DNA from: Microbispora corallina
Lineage (GTDB): Bacteria; Actinomycetota; Actinomycetes; Streptosporangiales; Streptosporangiaceae
Length of the DNA: 64,000 nt
Direction of reading: 5' to 3'
Assembly (NCBI RefSeq): GCF_016863035.1
Contig: NZ_BOOC01000003.1
Location: 682,001-746,000 of the forward strand
Shown in pieces: positions 35,206 to 44,258 of the stretch (position 1 is the first letter of the stretch; every line of letters starts with the position of its first letter). Made by a program: the position numbers and the translations under genes. The notes under the pieces are model-generated. The model saw nothing but the letters and a program-made list of their open reading frames with translations. It had not been told where the DNA came from and did not search any database.

Positions 35206-36024
35206 ATGAGGACGGGGCTGAAGTATCTCGCGCTCGCCGGGTACGTCGTCTTCCTGGCGTTCCCGCTGGTCTGGCTGCTGTCGACGGCGCTCAAGACGCC
35301 GCGGGAGATGGCCGCCCTGCACCCGGCGCTGATCCCGCGCCACCCGACGCTGGCCAACTTCGCCGACGCCTTCACAGAGCAGGACCTGGTCGGCGGCGGC
35401 CTGCGCAGCCTCGTCGTCGCGGTCGCCGCGGCCGTGGTGACGGTCGCGCTGGCGCTGCCCGCGGCGTACGCGCTGGCCCGCCGCCCGGGAGTGCTCAACA
35501 GGGTGGCGATCGGCTGGGTGCTGGTGAGCCAGGTCTTCCCGGTGATCCTCGTCGTCATCCCGCTGTTCATGGTGCTGCGGCGGCTGGAGCTGGTGAACAC
35601 GCTCGCCGGGCTCACGCTCGTGCACGTCACGTTCGTCATGCCGTTCGCGCTGTGGATGCTGCGGGGGTACGTGCGGGCCGTGCCGCGCGAGGTGGAGGAG
35701 GCCGCCGCCGTCGACGGCGCGGGGCGGCTGCGCTCGCTGGCCTCCGTGGTCGCGCCGCTGCTCGCGCCCGGCGTGGTCGCCACCCTGCTGTTCTCCTTCA
35801 TCTCGTCGTGGAACGAGTTCCTGTTCGCCCTCGTGGTCCTCAAGGACCCCGAGGTGGCGACCCTGCCGCTGACGCTGGTGAGGTTCACCGGCCCGGAAGG
35901 GGTCGCCCGGCTCGGCCCGCTCGCCGCCGCGTCGCTGCTCGCGACCGTGCCGAGCCTGCTGTTCTTCGCGGTGATCCAGCGGCGCCTGCGGTCCGGCCTG
36001 ATGGCCGGGGCGGTGAAGGGATAG
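35206..36024 (+). CDS. Carbohydrate ABC transporter permease (MalG-type)
   Basis: A 272-aa permease with six helices and the EAA loop EVEEAAAVDGAGRLRSLASV near residues 164-183. It starts 1 nt after the first permease stop, with GGGAGG upstream. It completes the membrane channel of the importer. Confidence 0.92.
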   Translation: MRTGLKYLALAGYVVFLAFPLVWLLSTALKTPREMAALHPALIPRHPTLANFADAFTEQDLVGGGLRSLVVAVAAAVVTVALALPAAYALARRPGVLNRVAIGWVLVSQVFPVILVVIPLFMVLRRLELVNTLAGLTLVHVTFVMPFALWMLRGYVRAVPREVEEAAAVDGAGRLRSLASVVAPLLAPGVVATLLFSFISSWNEFLFALVVLKDPEVATLPLTLVRFTGPEGVARLGPLAAASLLATVPSLLFFAVIQRRLRSGLMAGAVKG

Positions 36025-36109
36025 CCGTGCCGGGGCCGCCGCGGGAGTCGTCGCCGGAGTCCACATCGGTGTCGCCGTCAAAGGGGTACCAGCCCGATAG
36101 GAGAGTCAC

Positions 36110-37417
36110 ATGAGGCGTTGGAGTGCCGCCCTGGCGGTCGCGGCCGTCGCGCTGGCGGCCGGGTGTTCGAGCGGCGGGAGCGGCGACGACGGCGGCGGGA
36201 CCGCCGCCAAGCCGGTGACGCTGCGCTTCCTCAGCCTGGCCTGGCAGAAGGAGTCGGTGGCGGCCAACAAGCAGCTCGTCGAGGAGTGGAACAAGGCCAA
36301 CCCCTCCATCCAGGTCCAGTACGTCCAGGGCAGCTGGGACAACGTGAACGACCAGCTCGTCACCTCGTTCGAGGCGGGCGACCCGCCGGACGTCATCCAC
36401 GACGACTCCCCGGCCCTCGCGGGCTTCAGCTCCCGCGGCTACCTGCTCGACCTGTCCGGCCGGCTGCCGGCGGCCCTCAAGAACGACATCCCCCCGGCCG
36501 CCTGGGACACGGTGTCGTTCGGCGACGGCAAGGGCGGCCAGGGCGTGTACGGCGTGCCGTTCCTGCAGGAGTCGCAGGTCCTGCTGGCCAACAGGAAGCT
36601 GCTGGACAAGGCGGGCGTCCGAATCCCCACCCCGGACAGCCCGTGGACCTGGGACGAGTTCGCCTCCGTCGCGAAGAAGCTGACCAAGGACGGCGCGTAC
36701 GGCGTGGCCTGGCCGATGAAGTCGCCGGTCAACAAGGTCCTCAACCTGGCCCTGAACTTCGGGGGCACCTTCTTCACCACGACCGGCGGCAAGACCACGG
36801 TCAAGGTCGGCCCGCAGGAGCGCGAGGTCCTGCAGCGGATCCACGACCAGCTCTACACGGACAGGTCGGCCGACCCGTCCGCGCTCGGCATGGGCACGGC
36901 CGACCCGCTGCCCGGCTTCTTCGCCGGCAAGTACGCCCTCGTCCCGGCCGGCGTCTACCTGCGCCAGCAGGTCGCCGAGCAGGCCCCGGAAGGGTTCGAC
37001 TGGGTGACGCTGCCGCCGCTGAAGGGCGTGACGGCCCAGCAGGGCGCGACGTCCCAGACGCTGTCGGTCCCCGCGGACGGCAAGCACCCCGACGAGGCCG
37101 TGAAGTTCATCGCGTTCTTCCTGAACGGGCCCAACCAGGCCAAGCTGGCCAAGGGCGACTGGCTGCTGCCCACCAGCACCTCGGCCGCCACCGACCCCGG
37201 CCTCACCACCGGGGAGAACGGCTGGGACGTGGCGACCGCGTCCGCCAAGGACCTGGTCGTGGCGCCGTACCTGAAGGTGAACGGGTTCGACGAGTGGAAG
37301 AGCAAGGTGGCCACGCCCGCCCTGCAGGAGTACTTCGCCAACAAGATCAGCCTCGACGAGGCGGCCAGGCGGCTGGTCGACGAGGGGAACAAGGTGCTGG
37401 AGCGGTACAGCCAGTGA
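36110..37417 (+). CDS. Extracellular sugar-binding lipoprotein
   Basis: A 435-aa solute-binding protein of the CUT1 type. The lipobox is LAAGC with Cys19, so it is membrane-anchored outside the cell. The body shows the usual alpha/beta pattern (LVEEWNKANPSIQVQYVQGS, WTWDEFASVAKKLTKDGAYG, FFAGKYALVPAGVYLRQQV). AGGAG lies 7 nt before the ATG. It should set the specificity of the importer; the ligand is not predictable from sequence. Its stop overlaps the first ARH gene (GTGA). Confidence 0.93.
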   Translation: MRRWSAALAVAAVALAAGCSSGGSGDDGGGTAAKPVTLRFLSLAWQKESVAANKQLVEEWNKANPSIQVQYVQGSWDNVNDQLVTSFEAGDPPDVIHDDSPALAGFSSRGYLLDLSGRLPAALKNDIPPAAWDTVSFGDGKGGQGVYGVPFLQESQVLLANRKLLDKAGVRIPTPDSPWTWDEFASVAKKLTKDGAYGVAWPMKSPVNKVLNLALNFGGTFFTTTGGKTTVKVGPQEREVLQRIHDQLYTDRSADPSALGMGTADPLPGFFAGKYALVPAGVYLRQQVAEQAPEGFDWVTLPPLKGVTAQQGATSQTLSVPADGKHPDEAVKFIAFFLNGPNQAKLAKGDWLLPTSTSAATDPGLTTGENGWDVATASAKDLVVAPYLKVNGFDEWKSKVATPALQEYFANKISLDEAARRLVDEGNKVLERYSQ

Positions 37418-38385
37418 TCTCCATCCGGGACCGCGCCCGGGGCTGCCTCCTCGGCCTCGCGGCAGGGGACGCCCTGGGCGCTCCCGCGGAGAACCTCACG
37501 CCGGAGGCCATCGCCGCGCGGTGGGGCGTGCTCAGCGAGATCGAGGGCGGGGGCACCGACGACACCGAGTACACGATCTTCGTGGCCGGGCTGCTGGTCC
37601 GCCACGGGCACGCGCTCACGTCGGAGGACATCGAGCGGGCCTGGCGCACGGAGATCGTGGACCGGGTCGACGGGTCCATGCGGGGGGCCGGGTTCTCCGA
37701 GCTCGGCACCGTGCGGGCGCTGCGCCGGGGCCTGCGGCCGCCGCTCACCGGGCGCTGGCACCGGCACGGCTGGTCGGACGGCCTGGCCATGCGGGCCGCG
37801 CCGTACGGGATCTTCGCCGCGGGCGACCCGGCGGAGGCGGCCCGGCTGGCGGAGGCCGACGGCCGGGTCAGCCACACGGGCGAGGGCATCCTCGGCGGCC
37901 GTGCGGTCGCCGCCGCGGTGGCGGTGGCGATGACCGGGGCGGCGCCGTCCGAGGTCGCCCAGGCGGCCCTGGAGGCCGTCCCGGAGGACTCCTGGACCGG
38001 CCGCAACCTCCGGGCCGCCCTCGCCGTCGCCGCCGCGCACGGACAGGAGAACGGCCAGGGGTTCGCGCGTGCGCTGCACGACGCCGTCGTGGGCGCCCAC
38101 TACCCGTGGACGGACCTCGCGCCGGAGGCGGTGGCGCTCGCCCTCGCCGCGTACGTGCGGGGCGGGGGACAGGTCGAGGCGTCGGTGGTGACGGCGGCCA
38201 ACCTCGGCAGGGACGCCGACACCACGGCCGCCATCGCGGGCGCCCTCGCCGGGGCGGGGCGCGGGGAGGCGGCCGTGCCGGAGCGGTGGGTGCGGCGCAT
38301 CGGGCCGGTCGAGGGCCGCTGCCTGCCGGCGGTCGCGGGGCGGCACGTCCGCGACGTGGCCGACGAACTCGTGGAAGGGACATAG
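37414..38385 (+). CDS. ADP-ribosylglycohydrolase family protein, copy 1
   Basis: A 323-aa DraG/ARH-fold protein. Residues RARGCLLGLAAGDALGAPAE open the fold. Both magnesium motifs are intact: GGGTDDTEYTIFVAGLL (about residues 46-62, Thr-Asp-Asp) and NLGRDADTTAAIAGALAGA (about 265-283, Asp-x-Asp-Thr). The family hydrolyses N- or O-linked ribosyl bonds, classically from ADP-ribosylated proteins, but sugar-operon members probably act on small molecules. The GTG overlaps the binding-protein stop, so it is tightly coupled to import. It is probably catalytically competent. Confidence 0.92.
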   Translation: MISIRDRARGCLLGLAAGDALGAPAENLTPEAIAARWGVLSEIEGGGTDDTEYTIFVAGLLVRHGHALTSEDIERAWRTEIVDRVDGSMRGAGFSELGTVRALRRGLRPPLTGRWHRHGWSDGLAMRAAPYGIFAAGDPAEAARLAEADGRVSHTGEGILGGRAVAAAVAVAMTGAAPSEVAQAALEAVPEDSWTGRNLRAALAVAAAHGQENGQGFARALHDAVVGAHYPWTDLAPEAVALALAAYVRGGGQVEASVVTAANLGRDADTTAAIAGALAGAGRGEAAVPERWVRRIGPVEGRCLPAVAGRHVRDVADELVEGT

Positions 38386-38388
38386 GAC

Positions 38389-39396
38389 ATGCCATGGGGG
38401 GAGGGCGGCCGTCCGGACCGCGTCAGGGGCGCGTTCGCGGGACTCGCGATCGGCGACGCCGCGGGCTGGCCGTCGGGCCGGCACCGGTCGGTGCGGCTGG
38501 CCGCCTGGAGCAGACGGTTGCACCGGGAGCTCGACGCGTTCGCGGAGGAGCACCAGGTGACCTCGCTGCCGGTGCCGTTCGCGCTCAACCAGCCGGTCGA
38601 GCCGCTCGCACTCGGGCCGTCGGACGACGCCGAATGGCTGGCCTGGACGGCGCTCACGATCCGGCAGGACCGGGCCGAGGCCTTCGGGCGGCTGGCGGGG
38701 CGGGCCGACGTCCGCGCCCGGATCTCGGTCTGGGCGGCACTGGACAACCTGGCCGCGGGCAAGCGGCCGCCCGCGAGCGGCCACGACAATCCGCACCACT
38801 TCGACGACGCGGCGGCCGTGCGGGCCGTCGCCTTCGGGGCCGCGGGGGAGGACCCCGGCGACGACGCCAGGGTGACCAACGCGGGGGACGGCGTGCTCGG
38901 CGCGGTCGCCGTGGCGGCCGCCGTGAGCGCGCTGGCCTCGGGGGTGCCGATGGGCGAGGCCGTGGACGCGGCCGTCGCGGCGCTTCCGGAGGACACCGCC
39001 ATCGGGTACGCGGCGCGGGCGGCGCTCGCGGCCGCCGGGAAGGCCGGCGACCCCTTCGCCGCCGTGCCCGCCCTCGACGCGGCCGTGCTCGACCACGTGT
39101 ACAGCTACGGCACGGCCGCCGCGGAGACGGTTCCCGTCGCGCTCGCGCTGGCCGACGCGGCCGTACGGGAGTGGGGGCCGGGCGGGGCGGCGTTCGGCGC
39201 GGGGGTGTCGGCGGCGGCCTGCCTGGCCTCGGCCGCCGACTCCGCGCCCGCGCTCACGGGCGCGCTGCTGGGCTGCGCCGCCGGTCACGAGGCGCTGCCG
39301 GAGGGCTGGCGGGCCTCGGCCCGCGTCCTGACCGGCTGCTGCCTGCCGGAGCTGGCCGGGACCGACCTGCTTGACGTGGCGGGGTCGCTCGCGTGA
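38389..39396 (+). CDS. ADP-ribosylglycohydrolase family protein, copy 2 (metal site degenerate)
   Basis: A 335-aa ARH-like protein. The N-terminal motif GAFAGLAIGDAAGWPSGRHR is present, but the first metal motif reads PSDDAEWLAWTAL and the C-terminal one CLASAADSAPALTGALLG, losing the Thr of TDDT and the first Asp of DxDT. It is therefore either inactive, a partner subunit, or acts on a different substrate. It begins 3 nt after the stop of copy 1. Confidence 0.82.
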   Translation: MPWGEGGRPDRVRGAFAGLAIGDAAGWPSGRHRSVRLAAWSRRLHRELDAFAEEHQVTSLPVPFALNQPVEPLALGPSDDAEWLAWTALTIRQDRAEAFGRLAGRADVRARISVWAALDNLAAGKRPPASGHDNPHHFDDAAAVRAVAFGAAGEDPGDDARVTNAGDGVLGAVAVAAAVSALASGVPMGEAVDAAVAALPEDTAIGYAARAALAAAGKAGDPFAAVPALDAAVLDHVYSYGTAAAETVPVALALADAAVREWGPGGAAFGAGVSAAACLASAADSAPALTGALLGCAAGHEALPEGWRASARVLTGCCLPELAGTDLLDVAGSLA

Positions 39397-39466
39397 TCGT
39401 CCACAGGGGCGGCCGGGGCGACCGATCGGGAAGACAGGAGACGGGACGATTTCGGGGAGGACGGGC

Positions 39467-40651
39467 ATGACGCCGCTCGATGACCCGCTGGCCGACAGGG
39501 CCGTGGGATGCGTGGCGGGCGCCGCCGTGGGCGACGCGCTGGGCGGCGCCACCGAGGGGTGGACGCCCGAGCAGATCCAGGAGCGGTACGGGGGGCACGT
39601 CGAGGGCGTCGTCCCGCCCTACTACGAGGACTGGCGCAACGCCCGGCCGATCGCGCCGTACCACAAGGGCGACGGCCACATCACCGACGACACGCTGATG
39701 ACGCACGCGCTGATCCGCGTGTACGAGCGGGTGGGCGGCCACCTCGACGCGTACGCGGCGGCCGACCACCTCGTGCCGGAGATGATGGGCGGCAAGCGCT
39801 GGATCCCGGAGCTGGAGGCCGAGGCGCTGCCGCTGCACCGGGTCTTCCTGGCCGAGAAATGGCTGGCGCTGCGGCTGCACTACGGCCACGCCGACCCCCG
39901 CGAGGCCGGCGTCGGCAACATCGTCAACTGCGGCGCCGCGATGTACATGGCGCCCGTCGGCGTCGTCAACGCGGGCGACCCGGACGGCGCGTACGCCGAG
40001 GCCGTCGACCTCGCCGGGGCGCACCAGTCGAGCTACGGCCGCGAGGCCGCGGGCGTGCTGGCGGCCGCGGTGGCCGAGGCGATGCGCCCGGGTGCCACGG
40101 CAGACTCGGTGGTCGCGACCTGCCTGCGGCTGGCCAGGGACGGCACCCGGGCCGCCATCGACGCCGTCTGTTCCGCCGCCCGCGGCCTCGGCCACTGGGA
40201 CGGGTCGTTCGGGGCGCTGCGGGACGCCATGCGGCCGTACGACACGGTGGCGGACACCTACCGCGACCAGGGCCTGGGCGCGCGCCGCCCGAGCCGGCTG
40301 CACAGCATCGAGGAGCTGCCGCTCGCGCTGGCGTTCCTGCTCATGGCCAAGGGCGACTACCGGGAGACCGTGCTCGGCGGGGTGAACTACGGCCGCGACG
40401 CCGACTCCATCGCCTCGATGGGCGGCGCGATCGCCGGGGCGCTCGGGGGCCGCGACGCCGTGCCGGCCGAGTGGGTGGAGACCGTCTCCGCCGCCAGCCG
40501 CACCGACCTGGTCGCCCCGGGCGTCGCCATCGCGGACGTGGCCCGGCGGATCCACCAGGCCGACCTGGAGCGCCGCCGCGCCCACGAGGCCGCCTTCGCC
40601 GCGCTGACCGGCGCCGCCCCTGAGCCCGGCGCCGAGGGAGGCCGGCCGTGA
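39467..40651 (+). CDS. ADP-ribosylglycohydrolase family protein, copy 3
   Basis: A 394-aa ARH family member with intact metal sites: GHITDDTLMTHALIRVYE (about residues 67-84) and VNYGRDADSIASMGGAIAGA (about 304-323). The N-terminus is RAVGCVAGAAVGDALGGATE. It is longer than copy 1, with inserted helical segments and a Glu-rich tail. The frame opens at 39371 but the ATG at 39467 has GGGGAGG 6 nt upstream. It is the copy most likely to be a free-standing hydrolase. Confidence 0.92.
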   Translation: MTPLDDPLADRAVGCVAGAAVGDALGGATEGWTPEQIQERYGGHVEGVVPPYYEDWRNARPIAPYHKGDGHITDDTLMTHALIRVYERVGGHLDAYAAADHLVPEMMGGKRWIPELEAEALPLHRVFLAEKWLALRLHYGHADPREAGVGNIVNCGAAMYMAPVGVVNAGDPDGAYAEAVDLAGAHQSSYGREAAGVLAAAVAEAMRPGATADSVVATCLRLARDGTRAAIDAVCSAARGLGHWDGSFGALRDAMRPYDTVADTYRDQGLGARRPSRLHSIEELPLALAFLLMAKGDYRETVLGGVNYGRDADSIASMGGAIAGALGGRDAVPAEWVETVSAASRTDLVAPGVAIADVARRIHQADLERRRAHEAAFAALTGAAPEPGAEGGRP

Positions 40652-40754
40652 CCCGGACCGCGCGCGCACGGCGCGGCCCGGCGGGAGGCGCGCGGCCGGA
40701 GGACCGGCTGGGGCGCGGGCCGCGCCGGGCGTGTGGCGCCGAGGGAGGCGCGCG

Positions 40755-42119
40755 GTGATCCGGCTGACATGGGTGCAGCCGGAGGACCTGGTCGGGCACG
40801 AGCTGCGGCAGGCGCGCGAGGACGGGCGGGACGTGGACGCGGTCGCCGCCCGCTGGCGCGCGGCCGGCGGCCACGACGCCCCGCCGCGGGCCGGCGCCTC
40901 GTCCCGCCCGGCGCCCGAGGGCCTTCGGGCGCTGGCCGAGGACCTGCTCGACGAGCTGGCCGCGATCCCGTCGCCCCTGCCCGAGCCGTCGGACCTGCCG
41001 GACATCGTGGCCGCCTGCCCGTCCTGGCCCGCGCCCCCGGCCGTTCCCGCGCGGCCCGATCCCGGGCGGGTGCTCGGCGCGTGGCTCGGCAGGGCCGCAG
41101 GGTGCCTGCTCGGCAAGCCCGTCGAGAAGATCCCGCGCGAGGGGATCCGGGCCATCGCAGAGGCGACCGGCAACTGGCCGATCCGGGGCTGGTTCACCGC
41201 GAGGGGCCTGCCACCGGAGATCGCCGAGCGGTGGCCGTGGAACCGGCGCAGCGCCGCCACCAGCCTCGCCGAGAACATCGACGGCGTCCCCGAGGACGAC
41301 GACCTCAACTACGCCCTGCTCGCGCTGGCCCTCCTCGAACGGCACGGCGCCGGCTTCAGCACCGACGACGTGGCGGTCCTGTGGCTCGGCGAGCTGCCCG
41401 CGGGACGGGTGTTCACGGCCGAGCGGGCGGCGTACCGCAACCTCCTGGCGGGCGTCGAGCCGCCGCGCACGGCGACGCACCGCAACCCCTTCCGTGAGTG
41501 GATCGGCGCGATGATCCGGGCCGACGTGTACGGCTGGGCGCGTCCGGGCGACCCGGGCGGGGCCGCCGCGCTCGCCTGGCGGGACGCCCGGCTGAGCCAC
41601 ACGGCCAACGGGATCTACGGCGCCATGTTCGCCGCCGCCATGTGCGCGCGGGCGCTCGTCGCCGCCTCGGTGGAGGAGGTGGTCGAGGCCGGGCTCGCCG
41701 TTGTGCCGCCCGCGTCGCGGCTCGCGCGGGCCGTGCGGTCGGCCGTGGCCGACGCCGCGGCCGAGCGCGACTTCGAACGCGTCGTGGACCGGCTGTACGA
41801 GCGGCACGGCGGCCTCCACTGGGTGCACACCGTCAACAACGCGGCCCTCGTGGCGGCGGCCCTGGTCCACGGCGAAGGGGACTTCACCCGCACCGTCGGG
41901 GCGGCCGTGGCCGGAGGCTGGGACACCGACTCGGCCGCCGCCACCGCCGGCTCCGTCGCCGGGGCGCTCAACGGCGGCGTGCCGCCCCGGTGGACCACGA
42001 GGAACCGGCTGGCGAGCAGCCTCACCGGCTTCGACGGCGTCGGCTTCGACGAGCTGGCCCGCCGTACCGCCCGGCTCTGGCCGGAGGGCGCGGCGGACGG
42101 GAAGGAGGACGGCGCGTGA
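40755..42119 (+). CDS. ADP-ribosylglycohydrolase family protein, copy 4 (large, N-terminal extension)
   Basis: A 454-aa protein: about 100 N-terminal residues (IRLTWVQPEDLVGHELRQAR, then Pro-rich) precede the ARH fold, which starts at RVLGAWLGRAAGCLLGKPVE. The metal motifs are variant: VPEDDDLNYALLALALLE and GGWDTDSAAATAGSVAGAL. The GTG at 40755 has GGGAGG 6 nt upstream; the same 13-bp stretch (GGGAGGCGCGCGG) also occurs 60 bp earlier at 40683-40695. It overlaps the PfkB start (GTGA). This subtype is recurrent in actinomycetes but uncharacterised. Confidence 0.9.
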   Translation: MIRLTWVQPEDLVGHELRQAREDGRDVDAVAARWRAAGGHDAPPRAGASSRPAPEGLRALAEDLLDELAAIPSPLPEPSDLPDIVAACPSWPAPPAVPARPDPGRVLGAWLGRAAGCLLGKPVEKIPREGIRAIAEATGNWPIRGWFTARGLPPEIAERWPWNRRSAATSLAENIDGVPEDDDLNYALLALALLERHGAGFSTDDVAVLWLGELPAGRVFTAERAAYRNLLAGVEPPRTATHRNPFREWIGAMIRADVYGWARPGDPGGAAALAWRDARLSHTANGIYGAMFAAAMCARALVAASVEEVVEAGLAVVPPASRLARAVRSAVADAAAERDFERVVDRLYERHGGLHWVHTVNNAALVAAALVHGEGDFTRTVGAAVAGGWDTDSAAATAGSVAGALNGGVPPRWTTRNRLASSLTGFDGVGFDELARRTARLWPEGAADGKEDGA

Positions 42120-43006
42120 TCTCGGTCTTCGGCAGCGCCAACATGGACCTGGTCGCCTACGTCCCGGCGGCCCCCCGCCTGGGCGAGACGGTCACCGGCT
42201 GGGCGTTCCGCACGATCCCGGGCGGCAAGGGCGCCAACCAGGCGGTCGCGGCCGCCCGGGCCGGCGCCGAGGTGGCGTTCGTGGGGGCGGTGGGCGACGA
42301 CGCGTTCGGGCCGGGCCTGCGCGCGGCGCTCGCGGACGCCGGGGTGGACGTCGGCCGCCTCCGCACGGTGCCCGGCCCGTCGGGCATCGCGCACATCGTC
42401 GTGGAGGACGGGGGCGGGAACGCGATCATCGTGGTGCCCGGGGCGAACGGGACCGTCGCCGGCCCCGACGACGGGGACGCCGCGGTCATCGGCCGGTCGG
42501 CCGCCCTGCTCCTGCAACTGGAGCTGCCCATGGAGGCCGTCGTGGCGGCCGCCCGGGTGCCCGGGCCCGAGGTGATCCTCACGCCCGCCCCGGCCGTCCC
42601 CCTGCCGGACGAGCTGCTTGAGCGCGTGGACCTCATCGTCCCCAACGAGCACGAGGCGGCCGCCCTCACCGGCGCGGCCGGGCCGGACGAGGCCCTGGAG
42701 GCCCTGCTCGGCCGCGTGCCGGAGGCCGTCGTCACGCTCGGCGAGCGCGGCGCCCTGTACGGCTCCCGGGACGGCACCCGGCTGCGCGTCCCGGCGCTGC
42801 CGGTGCGGGCCGTGGACACGACGGCGGCCGGCGACACGTTCGCGGGGGCGCTCGCCGTGGCCCGGACCGAGGGGCTCGGCCCGGAGCGGGCGCTGCGGTT
42901 CGCCTCGGCCGCCGCGGCCCTGTCGGTGGGGCGGGCGGGCGCGAGCACGTCGATGCCGCACCGGCACGAGATCGACGAGGCACTGGCCTCGATGGAGGGA
43001 CGATGA
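42116..43006 (+). CDS. PfkB/ribokinase-family sugar kinase
   Basis: A 296-aa kinase: N-terminal signature FRTIPGGKGANQAVAAARAG and C-terminal DTTAAGDTFAGALAV, with the catalytic Asp about residue 240. The N-terminal SVFGSANMDLVAYVPAAPRL is typical of ribokinase and nucleoside kinases. It should phosphorylate the sugar or nucleoside freed by the ARH proteins; ribose is the simplest guess. GTG start overlaps the copy 4 stop, with GAAGGAGG upstream, and its own stop overlaps the CoA-transferase start. Confidence 0.93.
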   Translation: MISVFGSANMDLVAYVPAAPRLGETVTGWAFRTIPGGKGANQAVAAARAGAEVAFVGAVGDDAFGPGLRAALADAGVDVGRLRTVPGPSGIAHIVVEDGGGNAIIVVPGANGTVAGPDDGDAAVIGRSAALLLQLELPMEAVVAAARVPGPEVILTPAPAVPLPDELLERVDLIVPNEHEAAALTGAAGPDEALEALLGRVPEAVVTLGERGALYGSRDGTRLRVPALPVRAVDTTAAGDTFAGALAVARTEGLGPERALRFASAAAALSVGRAGASTSMPHRHEIDEALASMEGR

Positions 43007-44178
43007 CGAGCCCCGCGACCGGCCCCCTGGCGGGGGTGCGGGTCCTCGACGTGGCCACACTGTTCGCCGGGCCCATGGCCGCCATGCTGCTGGGCGACTA
43101 CGGCGCCGACGTGATCAAGATCGAGCACCCGGCGAGGCCCGACCCGTCGCGGGGACACGGCCCGGGCGGCCTGTGGTGGAAGATGCTCGGGCGCAACAAG
43201 CGGACCGTCACGCTCGACCTGTCCGCGGCCGAGGGTCGCGACCTGCTGCTCCGGCTCGTCCGCGACGCCGACGTGATGATCGAGAACTTCCGGCCGGGGA
43301 CGCTGGAGCGGTGGAACCTCTCCTACGACCGCCTCCGGGAGGCCAACCCCGATCTGGTGCTCGCCCGGGTGACCGGGTTCGGGCAGTTCGGCCCGTACGC
43401 GCGGCGGCCGGGCTTCGGCACGCTCGCCGAGGCGATGAGCGGGTTCGCCGCCATGACGGGCGAGCCGGACGGCCCTCCGACGCTGCCGCCGTTCGGGCTG
43501 GCCGACGGGATCTGCGCGCTCGCCACCGCCTTCGCCGTGATGGCCGCGCTGCGGTCGGGACGCGGCCAGGTGATCGACATGTCCATCATCGAGCCGATCC
43601 TCGGCGTGCTCGGCGCCCAGCCGACCATCTACGACCGGCTCGGGACCGTCCCGCCGCGCACCGGCAACCGGTCGGTCAGCAACGCGCCGCGCAACACCTA
43701 CCGGTGCGCGGACGGCCGCTGGGTGGCCGTCTCGACCTCGGCCCAGAGCATCGCCGAACGGGTGATGCGCCTGGTGGGCCGTCCCGAGCTGGTGGACGAG
43801 CCGTGGTTCGCCACGGGGGCCGGCCGCGTGGCGCACGCCGACGAGCTCGACGCGGCCGTCGCGCGCTGGGTGGCGGTCCGCGACCGCGCCGAGGTGCTGC
43901 GGGCGTTCGAGGAGGCCGAGGCCGCCGTGGCGCCCGTCTACGACGTCGCCGACGTCATGGCCGACCCGCAGCTGCGGGCGCTCGACGCGATCACCACCGT
44001 GGACGACCCTGAGCTCGGGCCCCTGCGCATGCAGAACGTCATGTTCCGACTGTCGGAGACCCCCGGCGGCATCCGCTGGACCGGCCGCCCGCACGGCGCC
44101 GACACGGCCGAGGTCCTGGGCGCCCTCGGCGTGTCAGGCGAGGAGCTCGCGGCCCTCCGGGACAAGGGCGTCGTGTGA
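43003..44178 (+). CDS. Class III (CaiB/BaiF) CoA-transferase
   Basis: A 391-aa family III CoA-transferase that moves CoA between carboxylic acids. The N-terminal LAGVRVLDVATLFAGPMAAM and DYGADVIKIEHPARPDPSRG are typical; the catalytic Asp is about residue 168 in FGLADGICALATAF. The partner gene is a CitE-like lyase, so together they could activate and cleave a citramalate- or malate-like acid. Start and stop overlap the neighbours. Confidence 0.92.
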   Translation: MTSPATGPLAGVRVLDVATLFAGPMAAMLLGDYGADVIKIEHPARPDPSRGHGPGGLWWKMLGRNKRTVTLDLSAAEGRDLLLRLVRDADVMIENFRPGTLERWNLSYDRLREANPDLVLARVTGFGQFGPYARRPGFGTLAEAMSGFAAMTGEPDGPPTLPPFGLADGICALATAFAVMAALRSGRGQVIDMSIIEPILGVLGAQPTIYDRLGTVPPRTGNRSVSNAPRNTYRCADGRWVAVSTSAQSIAERVMRLVGRPELVDEPWFATGAGRVAHADELDAAVARWVAVRDRAEVLRAFEEAEAAVAPVYDVADVMADPQLRALDAITTVDDPELGPLRMQNVMFRLSETPGGIRWTGRPHGADTAEVLGALGVSGEELAALRDKGVV

Positions 44179-44258
44179 CATCTCACAGCGACGACCCGAT
44201 TGACCGCGCCCGGGCCGGAAAGGAGGAGGCGTCCGCGTCCCCTCGGAGGAGTCACACT

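Noticed and set aside
40731-40754. Upstream start for ARH copy 4
   Set aside because: The 8 extra residues lack a ribosome site, while the GTG at 40755 has GGGAGG at good spacing.
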